Below, in pieces: positions 22,423 through 33,451 of a DNA stretch of 64,000 nucleotides. The stretch is from Alnus glutinosa (lineage: Eukaryota; Streptophyta; Magnoliopsida; Fagales; Betulaceae), in the NCBI RefSeq assembly GCF_958979055.1, contig NC_084886.1:9906654-9970653 (forward strand), given 5' to 3'. Each line of letters opens with the position of its first letter. Within the stretch, counting starts at the first letter, position 1. A model generated the notes under the pieces. The model saw nothing but the letters and a program-made list of their open reading frames with translations. It did not search any database and was not told the origin of the DNA. Both the position numbers and the translations under genes were made by a program.

Positions 22423-23035
22423 ACTTAGTATGGAACTCAGTATAAACTGATGCATGTTTCTTGTACTCAATTTCTTGGCAAATTAGCAGTATTTGCATCT
22501 TCGAAAATAAAAAGAAATTACATTTACTTCTTTAACTATTACTTAATTTTTAATGCCCTTCTAATATTTTAATTTTTGCAATGTTCATTTTCGCGTCTAA
22601 AATGACCAAAATTTAAATTTTAGCTTTTGCCTTTTCAAAACTTTTGTTTTTCTAAATTTTTGTTTTTATATATTTTAAAATTTTTTACCATGTACGTGCA
22701 GAGTATTTTTATCATTTTAAGTCTCAAAATTCATTAATAAATCAGGAGGACATTGCATATTTTAGAAAATGGAAGATTATAAGAAGAGTGTGAAAGTAGT
22801 TTTTTCTGAAAATAAAAATGGTTCGAAGGGTCGAGCGCGCTGCAATAGGAAAGTGCAACCATCACATCATAATGAAGTTTCTGAAATGCACATTTTTATT
22901 TTATCCTATTGATGTGATAATGTTAATTAATTATTAATTTGTTGTTAATTATTTTATCCTTAAGAACTGCAGTTGATGTGATCTTTTATTTGCATGGCGG
23001 CTGCAATGTTTGACTGGGCAAGAGTTTAGACTGAT
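22423..23035. other. No gene seen
   Basis: AT-rich intergenic DNA without supported features on either strand. Confidence 0.5.
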
Positions 23036-23505
23036 TTAACAGACTTCCTAGGATTTGAGTTGTAGAACATGTGTATATATATGTCGTGTAGGGAAAGGAA
23101 GGGTTAGAAATATTAAGCACTGTCTTTATGTTGGACTTGGTCACCTAATTGTGAAAATTAATAAATCTTACTTTTCAACTAAACTACAAAATCTTCTAAG
23201 AAAGAAATTAAAACAAATAAGCAAGATATGAAAATATTTGGTGCCAAAAAAAAATCATATTAAAAAAAATATAATAATTAAATTAATACTTGACGACAAA
23301 GGAAATTTAAATATAAAAATTAATTGCGGTCGACAAAATCAAAAAGTAAGCCAGCGGAATTTTGCCGAGGTCCGATATATGATTACTTGAGTCCAACAAA
23401 CTGTCCTACATCAACAAGCCGTGTTAAATATTGTCCGCCCTCTATTCCCACGTTGAACTTTTTCATTCGAACATTTCACATAACACGGCAATAAAGCCTC
23501 ATCGA
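23036..23505 (+). repeat. 470-bp direct repeat, left copy
   Basis: Matches 28625-29094 end to end with about 16 substitutions and no length change by eye (about 3.5% divergence). It abuts the left end of the Pack-MULE-like element. It does not begin with TG or end with CA, so it is not an obvious LTR. Confidence 0.9.
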
Positions 23506-23589
23506 CCCTATAGAGAAGCCTTTTGTCCGTCTTTCATCGGCCACTTTCCCACGTGGCAATGGCATTTTTTTTAAAAAAAAAATTGAAAC

Positions 23590-23935
23590 CAAAATCACGA
23601 GTCATAAGAACAAAAACCATTTCCCCCCAAAAATTCTCCCCCCTTTCTCTTTCTCTCGAAACCAGCAGACCAAAACCATTTCCCCCCAAAACCATTTCTC
23701 TCCCAGCTCTCTCACAGACCGGCATCGGACCAGCAGACCAGGTTTCTCGATGACCCACCGATCGGCCGTCCCAGCTCTCTCTCTCGAACCCAACAAACCA
23801 GCCCACTGACTACCCACCCGCCTAGCTCTGTCGGACCCAGCACAGACCGGCCCACCGATCGGCGCCCAGATCGACTCCCAGCTCTCTAACAGACCGGCCG
23901 TCCCAGCTCTCTCTCTCTTGAATACTCTCTATAGT
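23590..23935. repeat. Left GC-rich inverted arm of the Pack-MULE-like element
   Basis: CT-rich sequence with repeated CCAGCTCTCTC, GACCGGC and CACCGATCGG units. It is inverted relative to 27835-28440. Confidence 0.75.
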
Positions 23936-25188
23936 ACTGTAAGTTTCATGTTGGCCCTCACATACCAGAACCAGTAAAATACAAGTAAAAATAATTGATC
24001 AGATGATTTTTTGGAAGTTGAGATTTCACACCACTTTTAGTATACTATTAACACTCACGTGAACACTAGAAGATGCAGGATTTGTAAGGGTTTTTTTTAG
24101 TTTTTCCAAATTCAATTGCATTTATCTTTTTCTTGTTGCTGTTTGCTTTCCTAACAATTTCTTATTCTTCTCTGTCACTTGGGCAGATTATGTCTTGGGG
24201 GAGTTGAACACAAAAATCCACTGAGCTCCCCCCATTTCCAGCAGCCCATTTCCAGTAGAAGTCCCCCCCTTTTCTACCCATCTCTACCGCTGACCGAGCT
24301 CTCAACTTCAGGCGCCGACCGATCTCAAGTTGTCTCCAAGGTCTCCATTTTTTTTTTTTAAATGAAATTTACTTACTGCTACTCTGACCCTAATAGGCAT
24401 ATTATGTTGCTCATAAATTTAGACTTGTAATCTTGTTCCTTTGGCAAAGAGGTCTATGGGTTATTGTCTTCAAATTAAATGAGCATAGGGAATTAACGGA
24501 CAAATATATCTTTCTGTGACAAATGTGCAAACATGTAGCTTTTGTGTTTTACTTGTTTGTTTGATTTTATCGAAATGGAAATCTTTGTAATGGAGATACA
24601 CCAATAAAGAACGCTTCTATAAGATTGTTTAGTGAGGGAAATATCCCTATCAGATGCGTGAGTGCTGCTTGAGCTACTGCTGCTGCAGATTACTCTTGCT
24701 GTAGCTACTATATGCCTGCAGATACATTATATGATATGCACTCGTCATTTTGTTACTTTCATATAATTTTGGTATGTTTTTCAACCTCCATCCATTGTAA
24801 CAGAACTAAAACAGCATGACCATGCATATTATGTTTCTCGTCCTGGTTGTGAGGATTCTATCCTTTTTCCCTGATTTTTTAAGCTCATTTTTCACTGACT
24901 TTGTCCAAACTATATGTATGTACATATATTTTGGCAAAGGATAATTTAGTTGTTAAGACTTGTCAAAATCCTCTGGTTCTCATGTCCATTCTTTGTGTGA
25001 TTATTCTCTTTTACAGTCTTTGGAAACAACTATTGCCTTTTTCCATATGATGTCCACTTGACATATGTGATGTTGTGTTTCTTTATTTTTGCTTGTGGAT
25101 GCATGAAACATTGGTAATAATTCGAAGTTGGAGCTCTTTCTCTCTCTTCTTTTTGTGTCTGATGTATTTGCTATTTATATTTCTGCAG

Positions 25189-25698
25189 TCAGTTGATACT
25201 TCGATAGTACCTCATCATGACTTCTTATCTGTCAATCAATCACTGGCTGAAACACAGGGCAATCCTCAATTGCCTACCACTCCTCTGGACGAAGAATGTG
25301 AATCAATGGAGTCTATAAACTCCAATGATGGAAATCCTCTTCCTCCAAAGCCAGATAGCTCACAACCTTGCTACCAAGTGGTCTATCCTGCTTATTTCTC
25401 ACCGTTCTTCCCATTTCCTCTTCCATGTTGGTCGGGATACAATAATGAGGCAACTAAGAAGGACACTCACGAGGTTCTCAAGCCAACTGCAGAACATTCA
25501 ACGAGCCCGATCAATGTTGATGAGCTGGTTGGCATGTCAAAACTGAGCATAGGAGAATCTATTGGTCATTCTAGTCCATCCTCTCTTTCACTGAATCTGC
25601 TTGAAGGGTCCTTTAGGCAGTCAGCTTTTCATGCAAATCCAGCCTCTGCTGGCAGTTCAAATATAAATTCGAGCAGCAGCCCAATCCATGCAGTTTAA
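25189..25698 (+). pseudogene. MYBS3/KUA1-like MYB transcription factor, captured last exon
   Basis: After a clean 3' splice site (ATTTCTGCAG ending 25188) a 169-codon exon runs to TAA at 25696. It contains the C-terminal signature of CCA1-like 1R-MYB proteins of the MYBS3/KUA1/MYB1R1 group: VYPAYFSPFFPFPLPCWSGY, then HEVLKPTAEHS, SPINVDELVGMSKLSIGES and the terminal SSPIHAV. The DNA-binding half (an N-terminal zinc-knuckle and the SHAQKY MYB repeat) is nowhere upstream in this element. The exon has no frame breaks, so capture was fairly recent or the frame is under constraint. It could be expressed from the element's GC-rich end, but without the MYB repeat it would not be a normal transcription factor. 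Confidence 0.8.
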
Positions 25699-26292
25699 TG
25701 GGCAGCTTTTCTGAGCTTGAGATTGTAGGTTAGCTCAATGCTGGGTGAATTCTTAAGGTTACTGTTAATACAAGACTAATAATGTGCAGTTTGGTTTGGT
25801 TTGGTTATTTCAGATCACCTTAATAAGATTGTCATGAATTTATCTTTTTGGATCTCTTTGTTATGTAACAATGTAATGGTTGATTTTGTGAACATTTAGG
25901 TTCTATTGTTATGGATCTCTCTTTTTGAATCTCTTTTTTATGGGGCAGTGTAATAGTTGATTTTGTGAACGTTGACGTTCCATTGCAATCCATATTCTTT
26001 TCAAATAATGGCCCACCCTTAACCTTTGCTGTTGAAGCAAATGTTATGCTGCTGTCTTATTCAAAATTCATAAAACTACTTGTAAATGAAAAGAAAAAGG
26101 ATCAAAATAGTAACAGGAAATCAAATCACTTCAATTCCAAAATCCATTTATTCATTTTCCCTAAATTTCTATCACAATATATTCCATTATACACACTCTA
26201 CACATGTTTATCTCAAATGGGTTCCTAAAACATATCAAATTCATCACCAGAGCATTCAATAATTCTCAGTTGTTCCCTCTCCAGTCTTACAA

Positions 26293-26474
26293 TCAGCATA
26301 TGACACAACTATTTGGATATTCTTCAAGATGTGGAATATAATGGTATGTGACCATGGGAGGACAGAATCCTTTCCATGGCTCTTCCTTACTTTTTTCACG
26401 ACATCCACCAGGTCTAACATCACCAATTATTGTCATTTTTTTGTCCTTCATTTTCATCTCAATTGAATCGATGC
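26293..26474 (-). pseudogene. HIPP-like (heavy metal-associated isoprenylated) protein, captured last exon
   Basis: On the minus strand, after a 3' splice site (CAACTTTTGCAG), an uninterrupted frame starts GIDSIEMKMKDKKMTIIGDV, the second half of an HMA (ATX1-like) metal-binding fold. It ends PHLEEYPNSCVIC followed by TGA. The final Cys-Val-Ile-Cys is a CaaX-type prenylation signal, as in HIPP39-like proteins. Between these parts, the second HMA strand-helix unit and the usual Lys/Glu/Pro-rich linker are shortened. The first exon with the metal-binding CxxC region is not visible upstream. It lies tail to tail with the MYB exon, about 600 bp apart, inside the same element. Confidence 0.7.
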
Positions 26475-27564
26475 CTGCAAAAGTTGTTGAACAGAGCAGC
26501 AGAAGTAGATGAGTGGCTAGAAAAATAATTAAGTACCTATTATGCAGGCATATTTAGGTCCATTAATCCTTAAAGTAGGTCAAGGTTTACATCCATAGAC
26601 CAATAAACTCCTGTGTACACATAAATCTTTCACAAGCAACCTTGACCCCAAGACTAAATTCACTCCAAGTTTTTTAACCTCCTTTATGTTCTAATGCTAA
26701 ATACAAAGACAAATTCCCCACAAGAACGTATATTTGGAATAATGTAAAATCTATGAAGCTCAATTTGTAACCAGTGGACAAGGTTTCCTACAGGGTACTT
26801 TTTCTTTTTTCCTAATCTCCTATAGGGTACTTAAATATTTTAGAAGTTGTTCTTGAATTTTAGAATAAACAAGGAAAGGCAATAGTCACTTTCAAGCATT
26901 CAAAACTCGAAGTGATTCACAAATCTGCTTCAATTCAAAACAAGAAAGTTCCAAGCAGATACATTGTCTCTAAAATACAACCAAACTAAGAGATGAAGCT
27001 CCTTAAATCTAGATATCGCAAAACAAGAAAAGTAAAACCATCCATGGAAAAGAACTAGTCCTCCAAACCATCAATGAAAATGAAGCAACTAAATTATTTT
27101 AGGGCAAAAAGCATGCTAAATATCTACTGAAAATAGCAAAAGCATTCTAAATGATTGGAAATGTCCATACTTGCAACCAGATAATAGCAAAAGCATTCTA
27201 AATGTCTACAGAAATCCAATTCAACCAGGGAAAAAAAAGGTGAAAAAGATATTCAAGAACCACTTGGAAAAAAATTGACCATCACAATAACTAGCATTTC
27301 ATATGCCACTGGAAGGAAACCATCCCAATTTTTTTCTCCACACGAATCCTTGTGGGCTGTGGTGGAGGGAGGAGAGGGATGGGCTGAAAAAAATTGGGGA
27401 GAATGAGACGGGTTTCGTCAGATATGAAGACGGTTTTGAAATCCGGCGGTTAGGAAAGGGGAAGCTAGTCAGCGGCTAGGGAGTGGGTGGCGGTAGGCGT
27501 TGCTGGTTGGCGGTGTGGGAGGGGAACGGTGGAGAGAAGCTGAAACACTGTCGGTGAGGGAGGG
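26475..27564. other. Element interior; no further coding segment recognised
   Basis: AT-rich to about 27330, possibly HIPP intron sequence, then GC-rich minus-strand leader-like sequence. An AATAGCAAAAGCATTCTAAATG unit is present twice (around 27134 and 27184). Confidence 0.4.
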
Positions 27565-27767
27565 CAGAGGCGGTCCTACATTGGGGCTAGGGGGGCCCTG
27601 GCCCCCCCAAGCCCCTAAATTTTCCCCTAAATTTTTTTTTTTTCACAAAAAAAAAAAAAAAAAATTAAAATTTTACCCCCTAATTTTTTAATTTTTTTAG
27701 TTTTGCCCTCTCAATTTTTTTTTTCCGATTTGGCCCCTCCATTTTTACAATCCTGGGTCCGCCACTG
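27565..27767. mobile_element. hAT MITE (203 bp) nested in the Pack-MULE-like element
   Basis: The ends CAGAGGCGGTCCTA and TCCTGGGTCCGCCACTG are inverted. A perfect 8-bp duplication AGGGAGGG flanks it (27557-27564 and 27768-27775). The interior has T-, A- and C-runs such as GGCCCTGGCCCCCCC. The 8-bp duplication and CAG...CTG ends are diagnostic of hAT. It inserted after the larger element formed. Confidence 0.9.
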
Positions 27768-28624
27768 AGGGAGGGGGAAGCTGAAATGTTTGGCTTATCA
27801 AGAGAGAGAGAGAGAGATACCGTAAAAAGAGAATACGGTGGTCGCCGCTCCTAGTCTGTGAGAGAGCTGGGCGCCGATCGGTGGGCCGATCTGTTGGGTT
27901 CGACAGAGAGCGCGACGTCGGCGTCAGACCTGGGCAACCGGTCTGTGCTGGGTCTGACAGAGCTAGGCGGGTGGGTCGTCGATGGGCCGGTCTGCTGGGT
28001 TCAAGAGAGAGAGCTGGGACGACCGGTCTGTGAGAGAGCTGGGAGTTGATCTGGGCGCCAATCGGTGGGTCGGTCTGCTGGGTCCGATAGAGCTAGGCGG
28101 GTGGGTCGTCGAGAAACCCGGTCGATCTGGGCAACGTCGGAGATCCGGTGCCGGTCTGTGAGAGAGCTGGGAGTCGATCTGGGCGCTAATCGGTGGGCCG
28201 GTTTGCTGGGTTCGACAGCGAGAGCGACATCGGCGTCAGACCTGGGCGGCCGGTCTGTGCTGGGTCCGACAAAGAGAGATGGGTGTCGAATCTACTGGTT
28301 TTGAGAGACTCTAAGGGAAAGCGAGCAGCGTCGGATTCGGATTTCCGGCCAGTGGGCCAGTTTGCTGGTTTCGAGGGACTCCGAGAGAGAGCGAGCGGCA
28401 TTGGCGTCGGCGTCGGCAAGGGCGTCGGATTTCCAGTCGGTGGGGGAGGGCACGGTGGAGAGGGGGAGATTTGGGAAATGGGGGAAATTTTGAAAATGGA
28501 ACGTGAATGGCGACACCCCGCGTTTTGATTGCTTTTTTGTTAAAAAAAAAAAAAGGAAAAAAAAATGACACGTGAAAAAAAGATTGAAGAGGGACGGATG
28601 CATTGCACATGTGTAGAAGGACTC

Positions 28625-29094
28625 TTAACAGACTTCCTAGGATTTGAGTTGTAGAACATGTGTATATATATGTCGTGTAGGGAAAGGAAGGGTTAGAAAT
28701 ATTAAGCACTGTCGTTATGTTGGACTTGGTCACCTAATTGTGAAAATTAATAAATCTTACTTTTCAACTAAACTATAAAATCTTCTAAGAAAGAAATTAA
28801 AACAAATAAGCAAGATATGGAAATATTTGGTGCCAAAGAAAAACCATATTAGAAAAAATATAATAACTAAATTAATACTTGATGATAAAGGAAATTTAAA
28901 TATGAAAATTAATTGCGGTTGACAAAATCAAAAAGTAAGCCAGCGGAATTTCACCGAGGTCCGATATATGATTACTTGAGTCCAACGAACTGTCCTACAT
29001 CAACAAGCCGTGTTAAATATTGTCCACCCTCTATTCCCACGTTGCACTTTTTCATTCGAACATTTCACATAACACGGCAATAAAGCCTCATCGA
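28625..29094 (+). repeat. 470-bp direct repeat, right copy
   Basis: Second copy of 23036-23505, directly abutting the right end of the Pack-MULE-like element. Confidence 0.9.
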
Positions 29095-29130
29095 TCGAAA
29101 ACTGTCACAACAATATTAATGTCGAGTTCC

Positions 29131-29220
29131 TAAGCCATGTCAAATATTATCCGCCCTTTATTACCGCTGTGCACTCTTTCATTCGAACATTTCACTTAAC
29201 ACGGCAATAAAGCCTCATCG
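29131..29220 (+). repeat. Partial tandem repeat of the right-copy end
   Basis: About 90 bp repeats the last part of the 470-bp unit (from the CATGTCAAATATT-like segment to ACACGGCAATAAAGCCTCATCG) with more divergence. It shows that tandem duplication happened here independently of the insertion. Confidence 0.75.
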
Positions 29221-30103
29221 TCATAGCATTGTAAATTTTCATTCAAAACTTGTCTCCTGCACTCACGTGAGAGAGATGTTGATGCATTTTTTTGGTATGC
29301 CTCGGTGGGATCAGAGCAGTGTAGGGATTGTGTGTTGATCTCATGGGCTCATGGGCTGGGCCGAAGGCCCATTCCCCAACGAGAAGAGAACACAAAGCTC
29401 ATGTGTTTTGGAGTAGAGACCTAGTTTTACATTTTTTTTTTTTTCTTTCTTATAAGGCGGGAATGAATGACCATTGTAATTATCATTTTTGGGCGTATCC
29501 ATCGAGGTTTTCACCGGCCGTAAAATGTTCAGTTTGAGCTATAATTTCTGTCTTGAAAGGCAAATCCGTTACCATAATCCCACCAAAAGTACAAGCCGGT
29601 AAGAGACCTAGTTCCACATGTTTTGCTGAATCCATCGCTCGTAGCTAGGTACCCGTATGTCCGAACAGAACGAAACGTAATTTGAGCTTGAAAATGTTGT
29701 CAATAAGCTGCGGACACGACTGTCAAAGTTTGGTGGGTGATACTGATTACTCCTGTGTGGGATTTCACATATCATGCCTTCTATTGATACACGTACTCTT
29801 ACTAAAGTCAAAAAGGATAGACAAATTAAGGATGATGTCCAATGTCTGATGTCTGTATCAGACTATCAGTGCCTCGTTTATCCGGATTAGATTCGCATCA
29901 ATTATTAGCTTTTGAAATGGTTAGTAATTTAGATAATTAACGTAAAGAGTTCATATAAAACTTATTTATTTAAATTAATTTTTAATTTTTAATCACCTAG
30001 TACTTAAACGGATGAATTCTTATCCCATTAATCAACTAATAAAGGCACTGCAAATTGTATGATCAGCAACTGAAAACTGTTCAAGGAAGAGTCAGAAACA
30101 GCC
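29221..30103. other. Upstream region of the second UGT; no gene seen
   Basis: Contains a short GGGCTCATGGGCTGGGCC patch near 29343. No coding sequence is supported. Confidence 0.4.
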
Positions 30104-31489
30104 ATGAACAGCCGCCACTTCCTTCTCATAACCTGTCCTGGCCAAGGCCATATCAACCCCACCCTTCAGCTAGCCAAGCGCCTCATACAAGCCGGTGCAC
30201 GTGTCACGTTTGCCACCACCGTCCGCGGCCACCGAGAAATAAAGGCCTACCCTTCCCTCGAGGGCTTATCCTATGCCTCTTTCTCCGACGGCTTCGATGA
30301 CGGAACCAAGCCCACCGATGACCCCACCCACATCATGTCCGAGTTCAAGCGGGTCGGGTCCCAAACACTCACCAAACTGATTCTAAGCCTCTCAAACGAC
30401 CACCACGGGGCCGTCAGCTTCTTGATCTACAGCCTCCTCCTCCCATGGGCTGCCGACGTGGCGCGTGATATGGGCATACCTTCCGCTCTTCTGTGCATCC
30501 AATCTGCCGCAGCGTTTGCCATCTACTGCCATTACTTCAACAGCAAAGACGGTATGTATGAGATCTATAGTTCTGACCCTCCAAATTCTATACAGTTACA
30601 GGGTTTGCCACCGCTCGCATCCACAGATCTACCTTCCTATCTCTTACCAAACAGTCCACACGCTTCAGTCCTCCCCACCTTTCAAGAACACATCCGAACC
30701 CTGGAAAAAGATGCTAACCCATGCGTACTTCTGAACACCTTTGATGCTCTAGAAGTAGAAGCAATCAAAACCGTTGATAATATGAATCTGACAACAATCG
30801 GACCCTTGATTCCATCTGCTGTTTTTGATGGAAAAGATGGCCACTCCGATTCGTTGTCGGTTGTATGTGACTTGTTTGAGGGCTCCGAGGACTATCTTCA
30901 CTGGCTAAGCTCCAAGCCAACTCACTCGGTTGTTTACGTGTCTTTTGGAAGCATGGTTGTGATGCAAAGAAAGCAAACGGAAGAGATTTTGCATGGGCTA
31001 GTTGAGAGCGGCCGTCCATTCATGTGGGTTATCCGATCTTCGGAGAATATTGGAAGAGAAGAAGCAGATGATATGATAAAGAGCAAGTCGAGGGAAGAAG
31101 AACAGGGGTTAATAGTGCCATGGTGTTCGCAGGTGGAGGTGCTCTGTCACAATTCAGTGGGGTGTTTCCTGACGCATTGCGGGTGGAACTCCACCTTGGA
31201 GAGCATGGCTGCCGGAGTGCCGGTGGTGGCATGTCCGCATTTTTCGGACCAGACGACAAATGCGAAGCTGGTGGAGGAGGTGTGGGGGACTGGAATTAAA
31301 GCAAGAGTGAATGAAGAGGGATTCGTGGATAGGGAAGAGATAAGGAAGTGCGTGGAGATGATGATGGGAGGTGGAGAGAAAGGGGAAGAGATAAGGAGGA
31401 ATGTCAAGAGATGGAAAACTTTGGCTGCACAGGCTGTGAAGGAGGGGGGTTCTTCAGAGGAGCATCTCAAGCTTTTCTTGGTAGATTAA
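30104..31489 (+). CDS. UDP-glycosyltransferase, UGT75 type
   Basis: Intronless gene for 461 residues, a paralogue of the gene at 20249 (same order of motifs; clearly diverged). It transfers a sugar, most likely glucose, from UDP-sugar to a small acceptor in the cytosol. The N-terminus has the intact QGHINP motif with catalytic His16. The PSPG box spans Trp340 to Gln383 and contains THCGWNSTLES and ends with Phe-Ser-Asp-Gln, favouring UDP-glucose. The acceptor cannot be read from sequence; UGT75 relatives act on crocetin, phloretin, abscisic acid or anthocyanidins. The start is the ATG before NSRHFLLITC, which aligns with the neighbour's start. It is separated from the other copy by the Pack-MULE-like element and its flanking repeats. 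Confidence 0.95.
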   Translation: MNSRHFLLITCPGQGHINPTLQLAKRLIQAGARVTFATTVRGHREIKAYPSLEGLSYASFSDGFDDGTKPTDDPTHIMSEFKRVGSQTLTKLILSLSNDHHGAVSFLIYSLLLPWAADVARDMGIPSALLCIQSAAAFAIYCHYFNSKDGMYEIYSSDPPNSIQLQGLPPLASTDLPSYLLPNSPHASVLPTFQEHIRTLEKDANPCVLLNTFDALEVEAIKTVDNMNLTTIGPLIPSAVFDGKDGHSDSLSVVCDLFEGSEDYLHWLSSKPTHSVVYVSFGSMVVMQRKQTEEILHGLVESGRPFMWVIRSSENIGREEADDMIKSKSREEEQGLIVPWCSQVEVLCHNSVGCFLTHCGWNSTLESMAAGVPVVACPHFSDQTTNAKLVEEVWGTGIKARVNEEGFVDREEIRKCVEMMMGGGEKGEEIRRNVKRWKTLAAQAVKEGGSSEEHLKLFLVD

Positions 31490-31805
31490 TATTGGACAGC
31501 ATAATTGCTAATTGCATCAAAGGGTAAATTAGGTCAGAAATTTCCTATGTAGACAACCATGTCGATCTCTTAAAAAAAAAAAAAAAACAAGTGATATGTC
31601 TATCTTAGTATGTGTGAGAATGAAGAATTTATGTCTTTTTAATAGCATGTTGCGATCGATTCTTAGCAAGGAGGTGGGCTTTTCTATATCATTATAGAAT
31701 GAGATGCTTTGCAGATTGTTTAGGAAATCAATTCGGAAAGATTCAATTTGAGTAGGTTTGGCCATTTCGGCCGGGTAGAGTATCCGACAAAAATTGCGTT
31801 AGTGA

Positions 31806-31945
31806 ATGCATGTTAAGAGGAACACCAATTCAACAGCTCATAGTTTAATTCGACAAGCTGCCACCCATGGCATAGATTTATTACGGCCGGAAGACATTCC
31901 TCCCAATATCTATGCCATTGTATGTAGGAAATTTTTTGTTCCGGC
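31806..31945 (+). mobile_element. LINE RNase H-like fragment
   Basis: A short frame has Arg-Asn-Thr-Asn-Ser-Thr-Ala-His-Ser-Leu followed by a Leu-rich tail and Glu-Asp-Ile-Pro-Pro. This resembles the end of the plant L1-type RNase H domain (the R-x-x-N-x-x-A-H-x-L motif). Only about 45 residues are present, with no catalytic centre, so it is a relic. Confidence 0.5.
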
Positions 31946-32072
31946 CTATTTGATCTTTAGATCTTTTGAAATTTCAAGAAGTATATTTGTTCAAGAAAAG
32001 AAAAAGGAATTTGGTCTATTTTTATGACTTCAATCAAATTAGAATTATTTTAGAAACTAAAAGGAAAAAAAA

Positions 32073-32075
<3 letters not shown>

Positions 32076-32149
<74 letters not shown>
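32076..32149. repeat. (AT)n microsatellite
   Basis: Pure AT dinucleotide run of about 74 bp. Confidence 0.95.
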
Positions 32150-32151
<2 letters not shown>

Positions 32152-32376
32152 GAAGAACGCATCACTTTTTAGTCCTACAATCCAATTTTTATGAAATTTT
32201 CTGTCTTACATAACATTTTTTAAAAATTAAATTAAAATAAATTTATCCAACTCAGTCAATATCCTTTACAGTTTTATGTGCTTATTGTGGTCATTGACTC
32301 ATAGGGAACCAATCATCTAATGCTTCTTTGTTAATACGTGCAAATTAGAGAAATTAAACAAGTTGGCCATAAGTAA

Positions 32377-32691
32377 GGGTCCGTTTGGGTTTGCGATTTC
32401 AAAAAGTGCGATTTAAAATAACGATTTTAAAATGTGCGATTTGAAAAAAGTGATTTTTAAAAACGCAGTTAAGCGTTTGGCAAAATCGCAGTTTGGCCTT
32501 TAAAATCGCGAATTTACCTTTAAAATTCTGCGTTTTTAAAAAAGCACTATCTTATCTGCGATTTGAAAAAGCAGATTTTCTGCGTTTTCAAATCGCAATT
32601 TTTAAAAACGCAGTTCCCAAACGATCTATGTTCTGCGATTTGGTTTAAAATCGCACTTATTGTCTACGAAATCGCAATCTCAAACGCACCC
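32377..32691. mobile_element. Tourist-like MITE (PIF/Harbinger), copy 1
   Basis: A 315-bp element with inverted ends GGGTCCGTTTGGGTTTGCGA / ATCGCAATCTCAAACGCACCC and TAA on both sides (32374-32376 and 32692-32694). A TAA duplication is typical of PIF/Harbinger. The interior is rich in GCGATTT/AAATCGC motifs that can fold on themselves. Confidence 0.85.
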
Positions 32692-32694
32692 TAA

Positions 32695-33451
32695 ATCAAG
32701 GCTCATTTGATTATTTTATTTTTATAGGCCGGACTTGGTTTAATTGAGCAGGCCTCGTGATTAAATCAAGGCTCAATATGCAATTTTTCTAGCCTGGCCC
32801 AGCCTAATATTTTGAGGCTTAAGCCTAACACAAGATTAAAACACCAAGCCCAGGCCTGTCGCATTAAGCCCTCTTCATCTTTTGTTCTTTTAAGTCAATT
32901 AGTTTATTCAAAACACCCTTTACATTGCACCACAAATGTAAATAAACTAATATTCTTCCTATAAGTTTAAGTACTAAGTCTCTTTTTTTTTTCTTCTTTT
33001 TTTGTCCAAATGTAATAAGTCTTTATTTGTTTCGACGTAAAATATTTTTAGCATTTGCCTCGTATAGAAAATCAGTGACAGCCGTAAAAAATTGCCGGTG
33101 ACTTCTAGTAACATTCAGCAAACTCTTAGGGCGGCGAATTTCAGCGGGTGAAACGAAGAATGAACTACAAGAGAAAGTGAGTGTGAGAAGAAAAAGCTCA
33201 AACTCAAAAAATGGTTTGCTGTTTTAAAAAAAAAAGGAACCATTTTATGGAAATTAAAAATGTTTTTCTGGTAAGGGTCAAGTTTAATTATTTTGGCTCA
33301 AATATATAGATTTAACTATTTATACACCATAATAAATAAAATTTTCATAAGAGGGAGGAGGGTCACGGCCAATACTAGCCATTCCCTCCCTCCGTCTCTT
33401 AGTAGAACAAACATTAATTTTTAGTGTTCTATTATAAACTTTAAGTACTAA
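32695..33451. other. No gene seen; MITE debris
   Basis: Contains a TTGTTTCGACGTAAAATATTTTT segment near 33028, also seen near 56760-56810, which is the end of another dispersed MITE family. No coding region. Confidence 0.4.

Larger units (their letters stand above)
23506..28624. mobile_element. Pack-MULE-like element carrying two host gene fragments
   Basis: Long inverted GC-rich ends (about 23506-23935 and 27835-28624) share many blocks, for example GACTCCCAGCTCTCT, ACCCACCCGCCTAGCTCTGTC and ACAGACCGGCCG. Outer parts share TCCGTC and CACGTG-type sequence followed by T runs. The right arm is expanded by internal duplications of the same motif set. The interior holds a MYB last exon (+) and a HIPP last exon (-), each with intact 3' splice site and stop, showing genomic rather than cDNA capture. 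No transposase is present. Gene-carrying Mutator-like elements are well known in plants. The 9-bp duplication expected for this class was not identified, and the exact ends are uncertain. Confidence 0.65.

Noticed and set aside
25075-25188. N-terminal extension of the MYB open frame (38 residues)
   Set aside because: Lies upstream of a clear TTTCTGCAG splice acceptor and reads as hydrophobic intron translation.
23036-29094. Reading the 470-bp direct repeats as LTRs
   Set aside because: No TG..CA ends, no primer-binding site or purine tract next to them, and the enclosed DNA has its own inverted ends.
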